Assembly: GCA_900045905.1 (NCBI GenBank)
Contig: FCNS01000036.1
Coordinates: forward strand, 62,001 to 126,000
From: Clostridiales bacterium CHKCI001
GTDB lineage: Bacteria; Bacillota; Clostridia; Lachnospirales; Lachnospiraceae
Length of the DNA stretch: 64,000 nucleotides
Direction: 5' to 3'
Below are positions 8,198 to 17,326 of this stretch, piece by piece. The stretch's first letter is position 1; the number at the start of each line of letters is the position of its first letter. Below the pieces are notes generated by a model that was not told the DNA's origin, made no database searches, and saw nothing but the letters and a program-made list of their open reading frames with translations. The position numbers and the translations under genes are program-made.

Positions 8198-8216
8198 TTT
8201 CGTTTATTAATAATTA

Positions 8217-8235
8217 CCCCCAGCTTCGCTGGGGG
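8217..8235. terminator. GC-rich hairpin after carB
   Basis: Perfect CCCCCAGC/GCTGGGGG stem with loop TTC, 20 bp after the carB stop and between convergent genes. It lacks a U-run, so it may work as a weak or bidirectional terminator or as an mRNA-end stabiliser. Confidence 0.5.
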
Positions 8236-8256
8236 TCAACTACTTTGTGGCACTTA

Positions 8257-8823
8257 TTAAATTGATAAGTTAGTTTTTGTTTTACTTACTTGTTTACAGT
8301 AGAATACCAGCAATTTCCAACTTCCTTTTCCTATCAAGAATAAAATTACTCCTGTGATAATTGATAAAAGAAACGCTGGAACAGGGCTTAATATCGTACT
8401 TCCAAACTGAAAGCCAATATACTCCACATACGGAATATTCAAATTCAGTAAATAGTCTACTAATTTAACAGCCCCTAATATCGGCGTGATTACTCCACAA
8501 ACTATAAATACAGGTGCAACGATAACAAGCACAGGTATTACAAACAACCCAGAAAAACCTACCAAGCTGTAAAATGCACAGACAGTTAAAAATCTGTTCC
8601 AGCTAAATCCACTTTCTTTTGAGAGCAAGTCCCCCAGATATGCTTTAGCTAAATCTTTCGGCTTTCCTAGTCTATTTAAAATTTGTTCTGTTGAGAGTTT
8701 TTCTCTTTCCATTTCTAAAATAGAGCCTTTTATCTCTTTTACAATATCTACTCTTTCAGAAGTAGGAAGTGGTTTTAAGCATTTATCAACGGTATCTAAG
8801 TATTTTTCAAATGTAGCATTCAT
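8257..8823 (-). CDS. HAAS/DUF1700-family membrane protein
   Basis: 188 residues from MNATFEKYLDTVDKCL. The N-terminal 70 residues match the HAAS (DUF1700) signalling domain (LPTSERVDIVKEIKGSILEM, then LSTEQILNRLGKPKDLAKAYLGDL). Three hydrophobic segments follow (about 78-105, 105-125, 145-172). In Firmicutes such genes nearly always sit behind a PadR repressor and form a small signalling unit with unknown ligand. Here it starts 5 bp after the PadR stop. A longer frame to 8874 overlaps PadR and is not used. Confidence 0.85.
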   Translation of the reverse strand: MNATFEKYLDTVDKCLKPLPTSERVDIVKEIKGSILEMEREKLSTEQILNRLGKPKDLAKAYLGDLLSKESGFSWNRFLTVCAFYSLVGFSGLFVIPVLVIVAPVFIVCGVITPILGAVKLVDYLLNLNIPYVEYIGFQFGSTILSPVPAFLLSIITGVILFLIGKGSWKLLVFYCKQVSKTKTNLSI

Positions 8824-8828
8824 AGTTT

Positions 8829-9161
8829 TTATTCCCCTTTCAAATCCGACATAGCATTTAATAAATTTTTCCATTCATTATTCATAGCTTCCAGATATTC
8901 TTTTCCTTCTGGCGTTAATGAATAGTATTTGCGTGGCGGTAAGCCTTCTGTAGACTCTTGCCAAGTAGATTGCAAGTAATTATCTTTTTGCAATCGTCTT
9001 AGCAAAGGATAGACTGTGCTTTCAGTAGAAGCAATAATAGGATATTTACTCAATTCCTGCAAAATCTCATATCCATAATAAACTTTCTTGTTCAACATGA
9101 GCAAAATACAGTATTCTAATGTACCACGCACTACCTGCGATTTCCATTTGTCTAAGTTCAT
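8829..9161 (-). CDS. PadR family transcriptional repressor
   Basis: 110 residues, PadR-s1 size. Winged-helix pattern: VRGTLEYCILLMLNKKVYYGYEILQEL, then TESTVYPLLRRLQKDNYL with the wing GLPPRKYYSLTPEGKEYL. It should repress itself and the following HAAS gene. ATG at 9161 is chosen because GAGGTG lies 7 bp upstream; a GTG three codons earlier overlaps that site. The promoter at 9197-9225 has a dyad-like sequence across its -10, a typical place for autoregulation. Confidence 0.92.
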   Translation of the reverse strand: MNLDKWKSQVVRGTLEYCILLMLNKKVYYGYEILQELSKYPIIASTESTVYPLLRRLQKDNYLQSTWQESTEGLPPRKYYSLTPEGKEYLEAMNNEWKNLLNAMSDLKGE

Positions 9162-9196
9162 GCGGTTCACCTCACTAATGTTTTATTGATATATAC

Positions 9197-9225
9197 ATCG
9201 TACTACATAGTATTTATAATATCAA
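9197..9225 (-). promoter_or_regulatory. Promoter of the padR-HAAS operon with possible operator
   Basis: Minus strand -35 TTGATA (9220-9225), 17-bp spacer and -10 TACGAT (9197-9202). An imperfect dyad (ATACATCG..CTACATAGTAT, 9193-9213) covers the -10, consistent with PadR autorepression. Confidence 0.55.
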
Positions 9226-9319
9226 TAGTATATTTTAATTTAACAATATTATTTTTAAAAAGGTATATCACTCCTTTATAGGATATAGAAAAATCCGTCC
9301 ATCTCTAAACGGCTGGAAA

Positions 9320-9347
9320 TAGAAAAGGAACGTCATACAGGCGTTCC
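9320..9347 (-). terminator. Terminator of the beta-glucoside operon
   Basis: GGAACG/CGTTCC stem with 9-base loop (9327-9347); on the minus strand it is followed by TTTTCTATTT. It lies about 95 bp after the stop of the PTS gene. Confidence 0.6.
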
Positions 9348-9442
9348 ATAATCTACTTGTGATATTCAATTTTCAACATCTACATTTTTTATTATACAGG
9401 AAGCTCCTTAAAACATACAGTGATACTTCAACAGCATAGAAT

Positions 9443-11284
9443 TTAAGACTTAACAATTAATATTTTATCAGAAACAGTTACCTGTCCTATTTTTACAGCA
9501 CTCACTTCAGCGTAATCAGTGCTATTTGTTACAAGAACTGCTGTAGTGGCAGGATGACCAGCCTTTTTAATTTCCTCCATATCGAATGTCATAAGCGTTT
9601 GACCATATCGAATTGTATCACCTACTTTACATTTTAAGTCAAATCCATTTCCATTCATATCAACTGTATCAATTCCCACATGAATTATCAACTCAATGCC
9701 ATCTTCGGAGCGTAATCCGATGGCATGTTTTGTATCAGCGGTCATGATTACACTGCCATTAAAAGGAGCATATACTTTATTCTCCGAAGGCTCAACACCA
9801 ACACCTTTTCCGAGAACTCCACCCGCAAAGGTAGGATCTGGAATTTTTTCTAATGGAATTACATTTCCAACCACTGGACTATAAACAGTATCAGATTCTA
9901 TTTCAATTCCAGACTGTTCTCCCACTGTTACAGCAGTTTTATCTTTTCCTACAATGATATAGGCAGCCAAAAAGGATACAACAAAAGCAACTATTACTGT
10001 ACCACATGCAATAATGATATTATTTGGATCTTCTCCAATAAAAGTAGGAAGTGCTGGAATACCTGGCGTAGCGATCGCATAACGCTTTAAATGAAAAATA
10101 CCAGCAAACAATCCACCACTGACTCCTCCAATGACAACCGCTGGTATGGATCGTTTGAATTTTACAATTGTACCATAAATCGCTGGTTCAGTAATTCCAC
10201 AAAGGGCTGTAAAACCAGAGGAAAATGCCAGTTCTTTAACTGATTTTTGTTTACTTCGTACTGCAACTCCAATCGCAGCACCTGCAATTGCAATGTTAGC
10301 AGCCAGAAAACCAGGACCTGTTACAATCTCATATCCCATATCTGCCAACTGGATCGTTTGAAGTGGTGGGAAGATAGCAAGATGCATTCCGAAGAATACA
10401 AGGAAGGGCTGAATACCTCCCACAATAGTAGGAACAAGTACTGGTACATTTGTATCTAAGAATGCAATTCCTTTTGCAAGAACACTTCCTACATATCCTC
10501 CCATTGGTGCCAACACCGTCAATGCTACAAGAGAAGTTACTGCAAGCGTAATCAAAGGTTTTAGGATAGCTTTAACTATGTTAGGAGAACACTTATCAGC
10601 AAAACGTTCTACATATGACATGAACCATACAGTCAAAATAATTGGCAAAACTGACGAAGAATAGGAAAACAGTTTTACCGGAATCCCAAAGAAAGAAACC
10701 GCTTCCTCTGCCGAAACAAGGGCAGCCCAGTTTGGATGAATAAGTACGCCTCCAATCATAGCAGCCAAATATGGGTTACATCCAAACTTCTTTGCACTAG
10801 AAAATCCAAGGACAACTGGAAAGAAATAAAAAGCAGAATCCGCAATAAAATTCAGAATATAATACTCTTGTGACTCGTCAGGCAAGCCAAGTACAACTAA
10901 AATCGTCAGGATCGCCTTAATCATACCAGCTCCAGTAATCAGCGGAATGATAGGAGCAAAAATACCAGACACCATATCCAAGATCCGTGCTGAAAGTTTT
11001 TGTTTTTCCTCAGATACTTCGGATACATCCTCTTTAAGATCTCCAATAATGTTCATGACCTCTTTATGTACCTGACTGACATTTGGGCCAATAATAATCT
11101 GAGTTTGGGCACCCACTTCTTTCACTGCCATTACATCTGGCAACTGTTCAATCTGGGTAATCTGTGCTTTTTTCATATCTTTTAATTGAAAGCGCAAACG
11201 AGTTGCACAGTGAATAACAGATTTTACATTCTCTTTCCCTCCTACCAGACGGACACAGTCTTCTGCAAGTTTTTTAATATCCAT
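9443..11284 (-). CDS. Beta-glucoside-specific PTS permease EIIBCA
   Basis: 613 residues, three fused PTS domains in the order B-C-A. EIIB at 1-85 has the phospho-cysteine in HCATRLRF (C26). EIIC at about 100-440 is a multi-helix membrane permease with GITEPAIYG. EIIA at about 470-610 holds the phospho-histidine in IIHVGIDTV (about H534). It imports and phosphorylates beta-glucosides such as cellobiose, salicin or arbutin with PEP. It starts 18 bp after the GH1 gene, so uptake and cleavage are co-transcribed. Family relatives are often controlled by a BglG/LicT antiterminator; none is present here, and an RpiR-type gene lies upstream instead. Confidence 0.95.
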   Translation of the reverse strand: MDIKKLAEDCVRLVGGKENVKSVIHCATRLRFQLKDMKKAQITQIEQLPDVMAVKEVGAQTQIIIGPNVSQVHKEVMNIIGDLKEDVSEVSEEKQKLSARILDMVSGIFAPIIPLITGAGMIKAILTILVVLGLPDESQEYYILNFIADSAFYFFPVVLGFSSAKKFGCNPYLAAMIGGVLIHPNWAALVSAEEAVSFFGIPVKLFSYSSSVLPIILTVWFMSYVERFADKCSPNIVKAILKPLITLAVTSLVALTVLAPMGGYVGSVLAKGIAFLDTNVPVLVPTIVGGIQPFLVFFGMHLAIFPPLQTIQLADMGYEIVTGPGFLAANIAIAGAAIGVAVRSKQKSVKELAFSSGFTALCGITEPAIYGTIVKFKRSIPAVVIGGVSGGLFAGIFHLKRYAIATPGIPALPTFIGEDPNNIIIACGTVIVAFVVSFLAAYIIVGKDKTAVTVGEQSGIEIESDTVYSPVVGNVIPLEKIPDPTFAGGVLGKGVGVEPSENKVYAPFNGSVIMTADTKHAIGLRSEDGIELIIHVGIDTVDMNGNGFDLKCKVGDTIRYGQTLMTFDMEEIKKAGHPATTAVLVTNSTDYAEVSAVKIGQVTVSDKILIVKS

Positions 11285-11302
11285 ATCTGATTCTCCCTTC
11301 TA

Positions 11303-12730
<1,428 letters not shown>

Positions 12731-12791
12731 TTACTCCTTTCTTTCGTTTCACATTTATTTAAATTTTATGGAATTAATATTGTTTGATTGC

Positions 12792-12819
12792 ATTATAATA
12801 CACACAAAAAACAATGCAA
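12792..12819 (-). promoter_or_regulatory. Promoter of the GH1-PTS operon
   Basis: Minus strand -35 TTGCAT (12814-12819), 16-bp spacer and perfect -10 TATAAT (12792-12797), 65 bp ahead of the GH1 start. Confidence 0.65.
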
Positions 12820-12884
12820 TATGTACTGAATATTCTGGTTTTATGTTTCAAAATTAGTAGTTTTGGTGTATAATATTTAGGAAC

Positions 12885-12909
12885 ATTGTTTCAAAAATTT
12901 TGAAACAAT
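12885..12909. promoter_or_regulatory. 25-bp perfect palindrome, operator candidate for the RpiR-type regulator
   Basis: ATTGTTTCAAAA / TTTTGAAACAAT around a central A. It starts about 10 bp after a TATAAT (12870-12875) on the + strand, so it covers the likely start of regulator transcription. A half-site TGTTTCAAAAT (12844-12854) overlaps the -35 region of that promoter. RpiR/MurR regulators bind such dyads in divergent promoters; the specific assignment is inference. Confidence 0.6.
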
Positions 12910-12991
12910 ATAAAATATCCAAAAAATCCAAATCAAAAAACCTATCTACTTATGAAAATTTACCAGAAAACGGGAAGGAGGAAAGATCAAT

Positions 12992-13870
12992 ATGTTGATA
13001 GCAGAACGTTTGGAGCATACAAAATTATCCAATGCAGAAAAAGTAGCAGCAGATTTTATATTGAGTCAAAAAAAGAATTTACGTGGACTCACTACTCGGC
13101 AAATCGCAGCAATGGGGTACACAACTCCATCCACTCTAGTGCGACTCGGACAACATATGGGGTACCATGGCTGGAAAGATTTTCTTGAAGCATTTCTTGA
13201 TGAGGTAGATTATCTAGAGCGGTATTTCCAAAATGTAAATGCTAACAAACCCTTTGAATCAAATGATGACACCAAAACCATTGCAAATAAGATCGCTGCT
13301 CTATGCCAAGAAAGTATTGAGGACACAATGGAAATGTTGAATTATGAAGAAATAGAAAAGGCAGTAGATCTTATGGAACAATCTGTCAATATCTATATTG
13401 TAGCTCTGAGCATTTCGCTTGACTGCTGCCGTCTATTTAAGAGCGAGATGATGCGAATTGGAAAAGCGGTCATCATGGAAACTAACCACGGAGAACAACT
13501 AAATTCCTTGATTCTGTCAACTCCACAAGACTGTGCAATCGTTGTATCTTATTCAGGCTCTTCTACAAGAGTAGTGCAAGAAGCACAAGCACTTTACAGT
13601 CGAAACGTCCCAATTATTTTAATCACTGGGCGTGGTGAAAATCCAGTCAACCCATTGGCAAGTCATATAATCAACATCACAACTAGAGAACGATTATATT
13701 CCAAAATAGCTGGATTCTCCAGCCAGCAGTCTATCCATCTGATTTTAAGTATTCTTTACTCGTGCTATTATGCACGAAATTATGAAACTAACTGGAAAAA
13801 ACGCATTGAAATCGCACAGTATGGAGACTTTAATCGAAGAGCCACTAGTGAAATTATGAAAGAACGTTAA
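12992..13870 (+). CDS. RpiR/MurR family sugar-phosphate-responsive regulator
   Basis: 292 residues. The N-terminal HTH_6 domain (about 1-77) has LTTRQIAAMGYTTPSTLVRLGQHMGYHGW. The C-terminal SIS domain (about 120-260) has VNIYIVALSIS and IVVSYSGSSTRVVQEAQALYSRNVPIILITG, which binds phosphosugars. Strong ribosome site GGAAGGAGGAAAG. It is divergent from GH1-PTS with 264 bp between. It probably senses a phosphorylated beta-glucoside product and controls that operon and itself. Confidence 0.92.
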   Translation: MLIAERLEHTKLSNAEKVAADFILSQKKNLRGLTTRQIAAMGYTTPSTLVRLGQHMGYHGWKDFLEAFLDEVDYLERYFQNVNANKPFESNDDTKTIANKIAALCQESIEDTMEMLNYEEIEKAVDLMEQSVNIYIVALSISLDCCRLFKSEMMRIGKAVIMETNHGEQLNSLILSTPQDCAIVVSYSGSSTRVVQEAQALYSRNVPIILITGRGENPVNPLASHIINITTRERLYSKIAGFSSQQSIHLILSILYSCYYARNYETNWKKRIEIAQYGDFNRRATSEIMKER

Positions 13871-13979
13871 CCGACTTGGATTTCTTTCTGGGTAAATAAA
13901 AATCTTTATTTTTAATTAAGAATTACCATATAGAAAATAAATCAAGTATTTTTCAAACAATACATATACAAAAATAAAG

Positions 13980-14030
13980 GGAGTGTCGCAAAGTTACCAA
14001 ATTAGATAATTTTGCGACACTCCTTTATTT
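13980..14030. terminator. Bidirectional terminator between convergent genes
   Basis: 13-bp stem GGAGTGTCGCAAA/TTTGCGACACTCC (13980-13992 and 14011-14023). It has TTTATTTTA to the right and AAAATAAA to the left, so it can serve both the RpiR-type gene and the GNAT gene. Confidence 0.85.
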
Positions 14031-14905
14031 TATGCATGGGATAAGGTTGGAAACATCCTCTTTTCTTTCTCAAATATTGCAGGATCAATTCCTTTCAAAA
14101 ATAATGTAGTATCTTCCTCATGTAGCTGAGCCACCTCATAACCCTCTTTTTCCAAAGGTGTAAACCCTAAAATAACACGATTTATTTTTCTCCCAAATGA
14201 TTGGATGATTTCCTCCATATTGACCGCTTTATCTGAAAAAACAGCATGCAGAAATAATATTTTATTATAAATCTCAGCAATTACATATGCATTTTGAGAT
14301 TCAATATAATAGACGTCCGACTGCATAAATTTTGTTACATAGAACATAACTAACCCTAAATTATTCTTCATTTCAAATGAGCTATTCGTTACACTATTTA
14401 TAATTGCTGCTTCTAAACATTCTCGTTCCTTTAGATTATTAACTGCAACTTGTAATGCTGTTTTTTCTTTTTCTACACAAACAGCTTTCGAATATCGATA
14501 CTCATTGCATTTCTGGAATCCAAATTTAGGATAAAACTCTAACACACTATCATTCGCAAATAGAAAGTATCCATCAATTTTTCCATTAAAATCCTGTTCA
14601 ATCTCCTCCATAAGCCTACGAATAAAACCTTTCTTTCGATACTTCTGTTCTGTCATAACTGTCCCTAATTGAATATAATACTTTCTTCTTCCATCTATTT
14701 CAAATTCTATATCACTAACCGAAACATTTGCTACCACCCTGTCATGATACACAATAGAATATGGATTATATTGTTCTTTCCAATATCCATTCTGATACCA
14801 GTCTTCAAAATCCAAGTCAAATACTTTCTTAGCTAATTCATTAAAACTATTTCTCAGATTTTTGTCCTCTTTGTACGACTTTACTATCCTAAATTTATCT
14901 TCCAT
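14030..14905 (-). CDS. GNAT family N-acetyltransferase
   Basis: 291 residues from MEDKFRIVKSYKEDK. The GNAT core (about 60-145) shows the acetyl-CoA loop region LGTVMTEQKYRKKGFIRRLMEEI and the strand/helix FANDSVLEFYPKFGFQK. The C-terminal half resembles the second domain of Eis-like two-domain acetyltransferases. Substrate unknown. A GGGG site precedes the chosen ATG; the frame continues 33 codons upstream without one. It sits alone between two intergenic gaps. Confidence 0.82.
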   Translation of the reverse strand: MEDKFRIVKSYKEDKNLRNSFNELAKKVFDLDFEDWYQNGYWKEQYNPYSIVYHDRVVANVSVSDIEFEIDGRRKYYIQLGTVMTEQKYRKKGFIRRLMEEIEQDFNGKIDGYFLFANDSVLEFYPKFGFQKCNEYRYSKAVCVEKEKTALQVAVNNLKERECLEAAIINSVTNSSFEMKNNLGLVMFYVTKFMQSDVYYIESQNAYVIAEIYNKILFLHAVFSDKAVNMEEIIQSFGRKINRVILGFTPLEKEGYEVAQLHEEDTTLFLKGIDPAIFEKEKRMFPTLSHA

Positions 14906-15045
14906 CGTTTTTCCCCACTTAATTATCAATCTTAACTTCTTTCTGCTTCTAGTTCCTATTTTTACTTTTCTGTTAAAAATAACATAGTTTTTGATAAAAA
15001 ACAATCATTCTTTTTTTAAGTTTACGTAAATTCCATTTTTTAATT

Positions 15046-16983
15046 TTAGAATGGAATACATGCCTTATATTGTAATAATGATTCCGCATGATTTAAATAC
15101 TCCGTTAAAACATAAACAACCTCTGGTTCCTGGTAGCGAGCCTCACGTTTTAAAACTGAAAAATCTTTATCGTCAATAATCGGATACAACTCTCTTTGAA
15201 TTGAAGCAATTAGCTTTAAGACCGATTTATGTTCGTCTGTATGAATACTTTTAATCCGAACGAGATAATGCATTTGCTCCAGCTCAGAAAACATATGCCA
15301 AAGCGTCAATAGAACTACCTTTAAATCATCCCGAAAAGGTATATTAGGATTTCTTTTTAAATATCCGATACATTCTTCATAAATCATATGAAAATAAGTT
15401 AAAATCTCACAAGAAACAGAAAGATCGGTGTCTCTGATCAACCCTCTTCGGATAATATCCCAGTAACTGTTATGCAATCGAAATAATGCTTTCATATTAT
15501 ATTTAAACAAAGCCTCCTTTCTCATAGGAAAGAAAAAGCGATTCACAATAAATACAATAAGAACTGCCACTCCTAAATACAAAATTCTCAGTGCAATTGC
15601 TGTAGTCTCATTCATTGTCATAGTGGCCAACGTTAATGCATAACAAGTGGAAAATATTGGATGATACCATGTACCGGGAGTAGCACAATACATAAAAGAT
15701 ATCATTACAAGTGCAAATAAAAGTTGTGTTCCGATATCTGGTAAAAAAGGATGTATTAAAAATTCAATACAACAACCAATCAAAGTTCCGATTGGACGAG
15801 TTTTCATACGATAACTGCTGTCCTCACAACTCGGTTGAAGCAACAAGAATGCATTCAATGGAATCCAATAAGAATGTGTAATTGGCAAAAGATAGCTAAT
15901 CGAACAACTCACCGTCATTACAATCGAAAGTCGCATAGCAAAACGTATCTCGAAGGATTCTAATGAAAGTCGAATCCGAATTTGCTCTAGAAGTTCCCTC
16001 CAATTAATCTTATTAATAACTTGTTTTGGTTTAGGCTGTGAGGTTTGCGTTTCTAAAAGTAAAATCATCATATGCAAAAGACTTCGACAAAAAATGCGAA
16101 TTCTTCCCTCTGGAATTGTCATATGATTTAAAAGCTCTTGTGCAGTCTCAATCCGTTTCTCCTGAAAACGAGAATCTAATTGAATCGTCGCATCCTTTAA
16201 AAATGTTGAAAGATGTTTCAATGTAGCAATATGTTCTGAATCCAGTTCCACATTCCATTCATAATCTGTAATTAAATAAGAAAAACGTTGAAGTAGTGTG
16301 GCCACCATATCATAAATCTGATTTTCTCTTGTTCGCATCGAGAAAAAATTTTGATGGTAAGATGTCCGATGAAAGTTGTAAATTAACTGCTGAAAACGTT
16401 GTTCTAATTCGTTTCTTCTCTCTGGACAAGTTAGAAGAAAAATTAATTCCGATATCTCAAGTAATGACTTCTTCAATGTTAATGGTAAATCGAACTGTTT
16501 TGAAAAAAAACGAAAATAAATCCAAATGGAAAAAGCTAAAATAAAGACACAAAACCAGAATATAAAAAGCTCTGTCAAAAGACCAGATATGTCTTCTGGC
16601 GGCATAAGAGACAAAAATACAAAGAGCATCGCATAAGAAAAATAGCCTTTCGGATTAAATTGAGAACTCCGTGTAAACACCAGCAGAAATGGAACTAACA
16701 TATTTAGCAGAATACACCAAAATAAACTTTTTGAACTCAAAAAAGCTAATAACAGCAAAATACTTCCGACTATCAAAAGCCTTACATATTTAAGAAATGT
16801 ATTATTAGTTTTCTTATATCGGCCTTGAAAAAAAACAGTAATAATCGATACAATCATTACATAATGCAATCCAAAAAATTTATATACAATAAGAAAAGAA
16901 GCTAAAAAAAATAAAATAACTGGACATGCTCTTTGAAACGAATGTAAAAATTTTTTTAACCATTGCATAAAACATATTAACAT
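15046..16983 (-). CDS. FUSC-like integral membrane protein
   Basis: 645 residues. The N-terminal block has 5-6 hydrophobic segments (residues 18-160), then a long soluble helical region (about 170-335). A second membrane block follows (about 345-480, with IRFAMRLSIVMTVSCSISYLL, SYWIPLNAFLLLQPSCEDSSYRMKTRPIGTLIG). It ends in a soluble tail. This duplicated arrangement is that of the fusaric-acid-resistance/aromatic-acid-exporter superfamily (YccS/YhfK type). Substrate unknown. ATG at 16983 is preceded by GAGGGAGG; a TTG one codon earlier is an alternative. Confidence 0.8.
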   Translation of the reverse strand: MLICFMQWLKKFLHSFQRACPVILFFLASFLIVYKFFGLHYVMIVSIITVFFQGRYKKTNNTFLKYVRLLIVGSILLLLAFLSSKSLFWCILLNMLVPFLLVFTRSSQFNPKGYFSYAMLFVFLSLMPPEDISGLLTELFIFWFCVFILAFSIWIYFRFFSKQFDLPLTLKKSLLEISELIFLLTCPERRNELEQRFQQLIYNFHRTSYHQNFFSMRTRENQIYDMVATLLQRFSYLITDYEWNVELDSEHIATLKHLSTFLKDATIQLDSRFQEKRIETAQELLNHMTIPEGRIRIFCRSLLHMMILLLETQTSQPKPKQVINKINWRELLEQIRIRLSLESFEIRFAMRLSIVMTVSCSISYLLPITHSYWIPLNAFLLLQPSCEDSSYRMKTRPIGTLIGCCIEFLIHPFLPDIGTQLLFALVMISFMYCATPGTWYHPIFSTCYALTLATMTMNETTAIALRILYLGVAVLIVFIVNRFFFPMRKEALFKYNMKALFRLHNSYWDIIRRGLIRDTDLSVSCEILTYFHMIYEECIGYLKRNPNIPFRDDLKVVLLTLWHMFSELEQMHYLVRIKSIHTDEHKSVLKLIASIQRELYPIIDDKDFSVLKREARYQEPEVVYVLTEYLNHAESLLQYKACIPF

Positions 16984-17052
16984 CAAACAACTTCCTCCCT
17001 CTCAGCAAAACAAACCTCCACCAGAGCTTTCTTTTGCATATCATGATAATAA

Positions 17053-17085
17053 CAGAGTGTCGTACAGATCCCTATACGACACTCT
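17053..17085 (-). terminator. Stem-loop downstream of the ChW remnant
   Basis: Perfect 12-bp stem CAGAGTGTCGTA/TACGACACTCTG with a 9-base loop. It lies in the same place relative to the ChW remnant as the hairpin that follows the GH13 gene near 28167-28190. The surrounding words (ACCTCCAC.AGA, CTTTTGCATATCA) are shared too. Confidence 0.6.
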
Positions 17086-17130
17086 GCTATGCCTAAAATA
17101 CTGCCTTGAAATTTGATTTACAAGAGTTTT

Positions 17131-17226
17131 TTATTTTTTCACAAGTCGAATTTCAATTTCCTCTAGATACAGACTATTTCCCTTCGTTCCTGCCAGTGAG
17201 TCATCTCTGATCCAATCCTGCTAATC
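17131..17226 (-). pseudogene. Remnant of a ChW-repeat protein C-terminus
   Basis: On the minus strand 17133-17220 translates as QDWIRDDSLAGTKGNSLYLE, then EIEIRLVKK and a TAA stop. This matches the last ChW repeat of the GH13 gene (NWVRDDTVSGTTGKNLRLEA, then IEIRLIKK). The codon just upstream is TAG, where a Trp codon TGG of the GW motif might be expected, and no frame continues beyond it. The downstream DNA also resembles that of the GH13 gene. It is therefore the decayed 3' end of a lost or recombined secreted protein. Confidence 0.75.
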
Positions 17227-17326
17227 TAAGTTCTGGACGATGAAGCAAAAACTCCCTCTGCATTTGATCCAGTCTTTTGCAAAGGGAGTAATTGTTACAA
17301 ATTAAATATCATTTTCGACCTATTGA

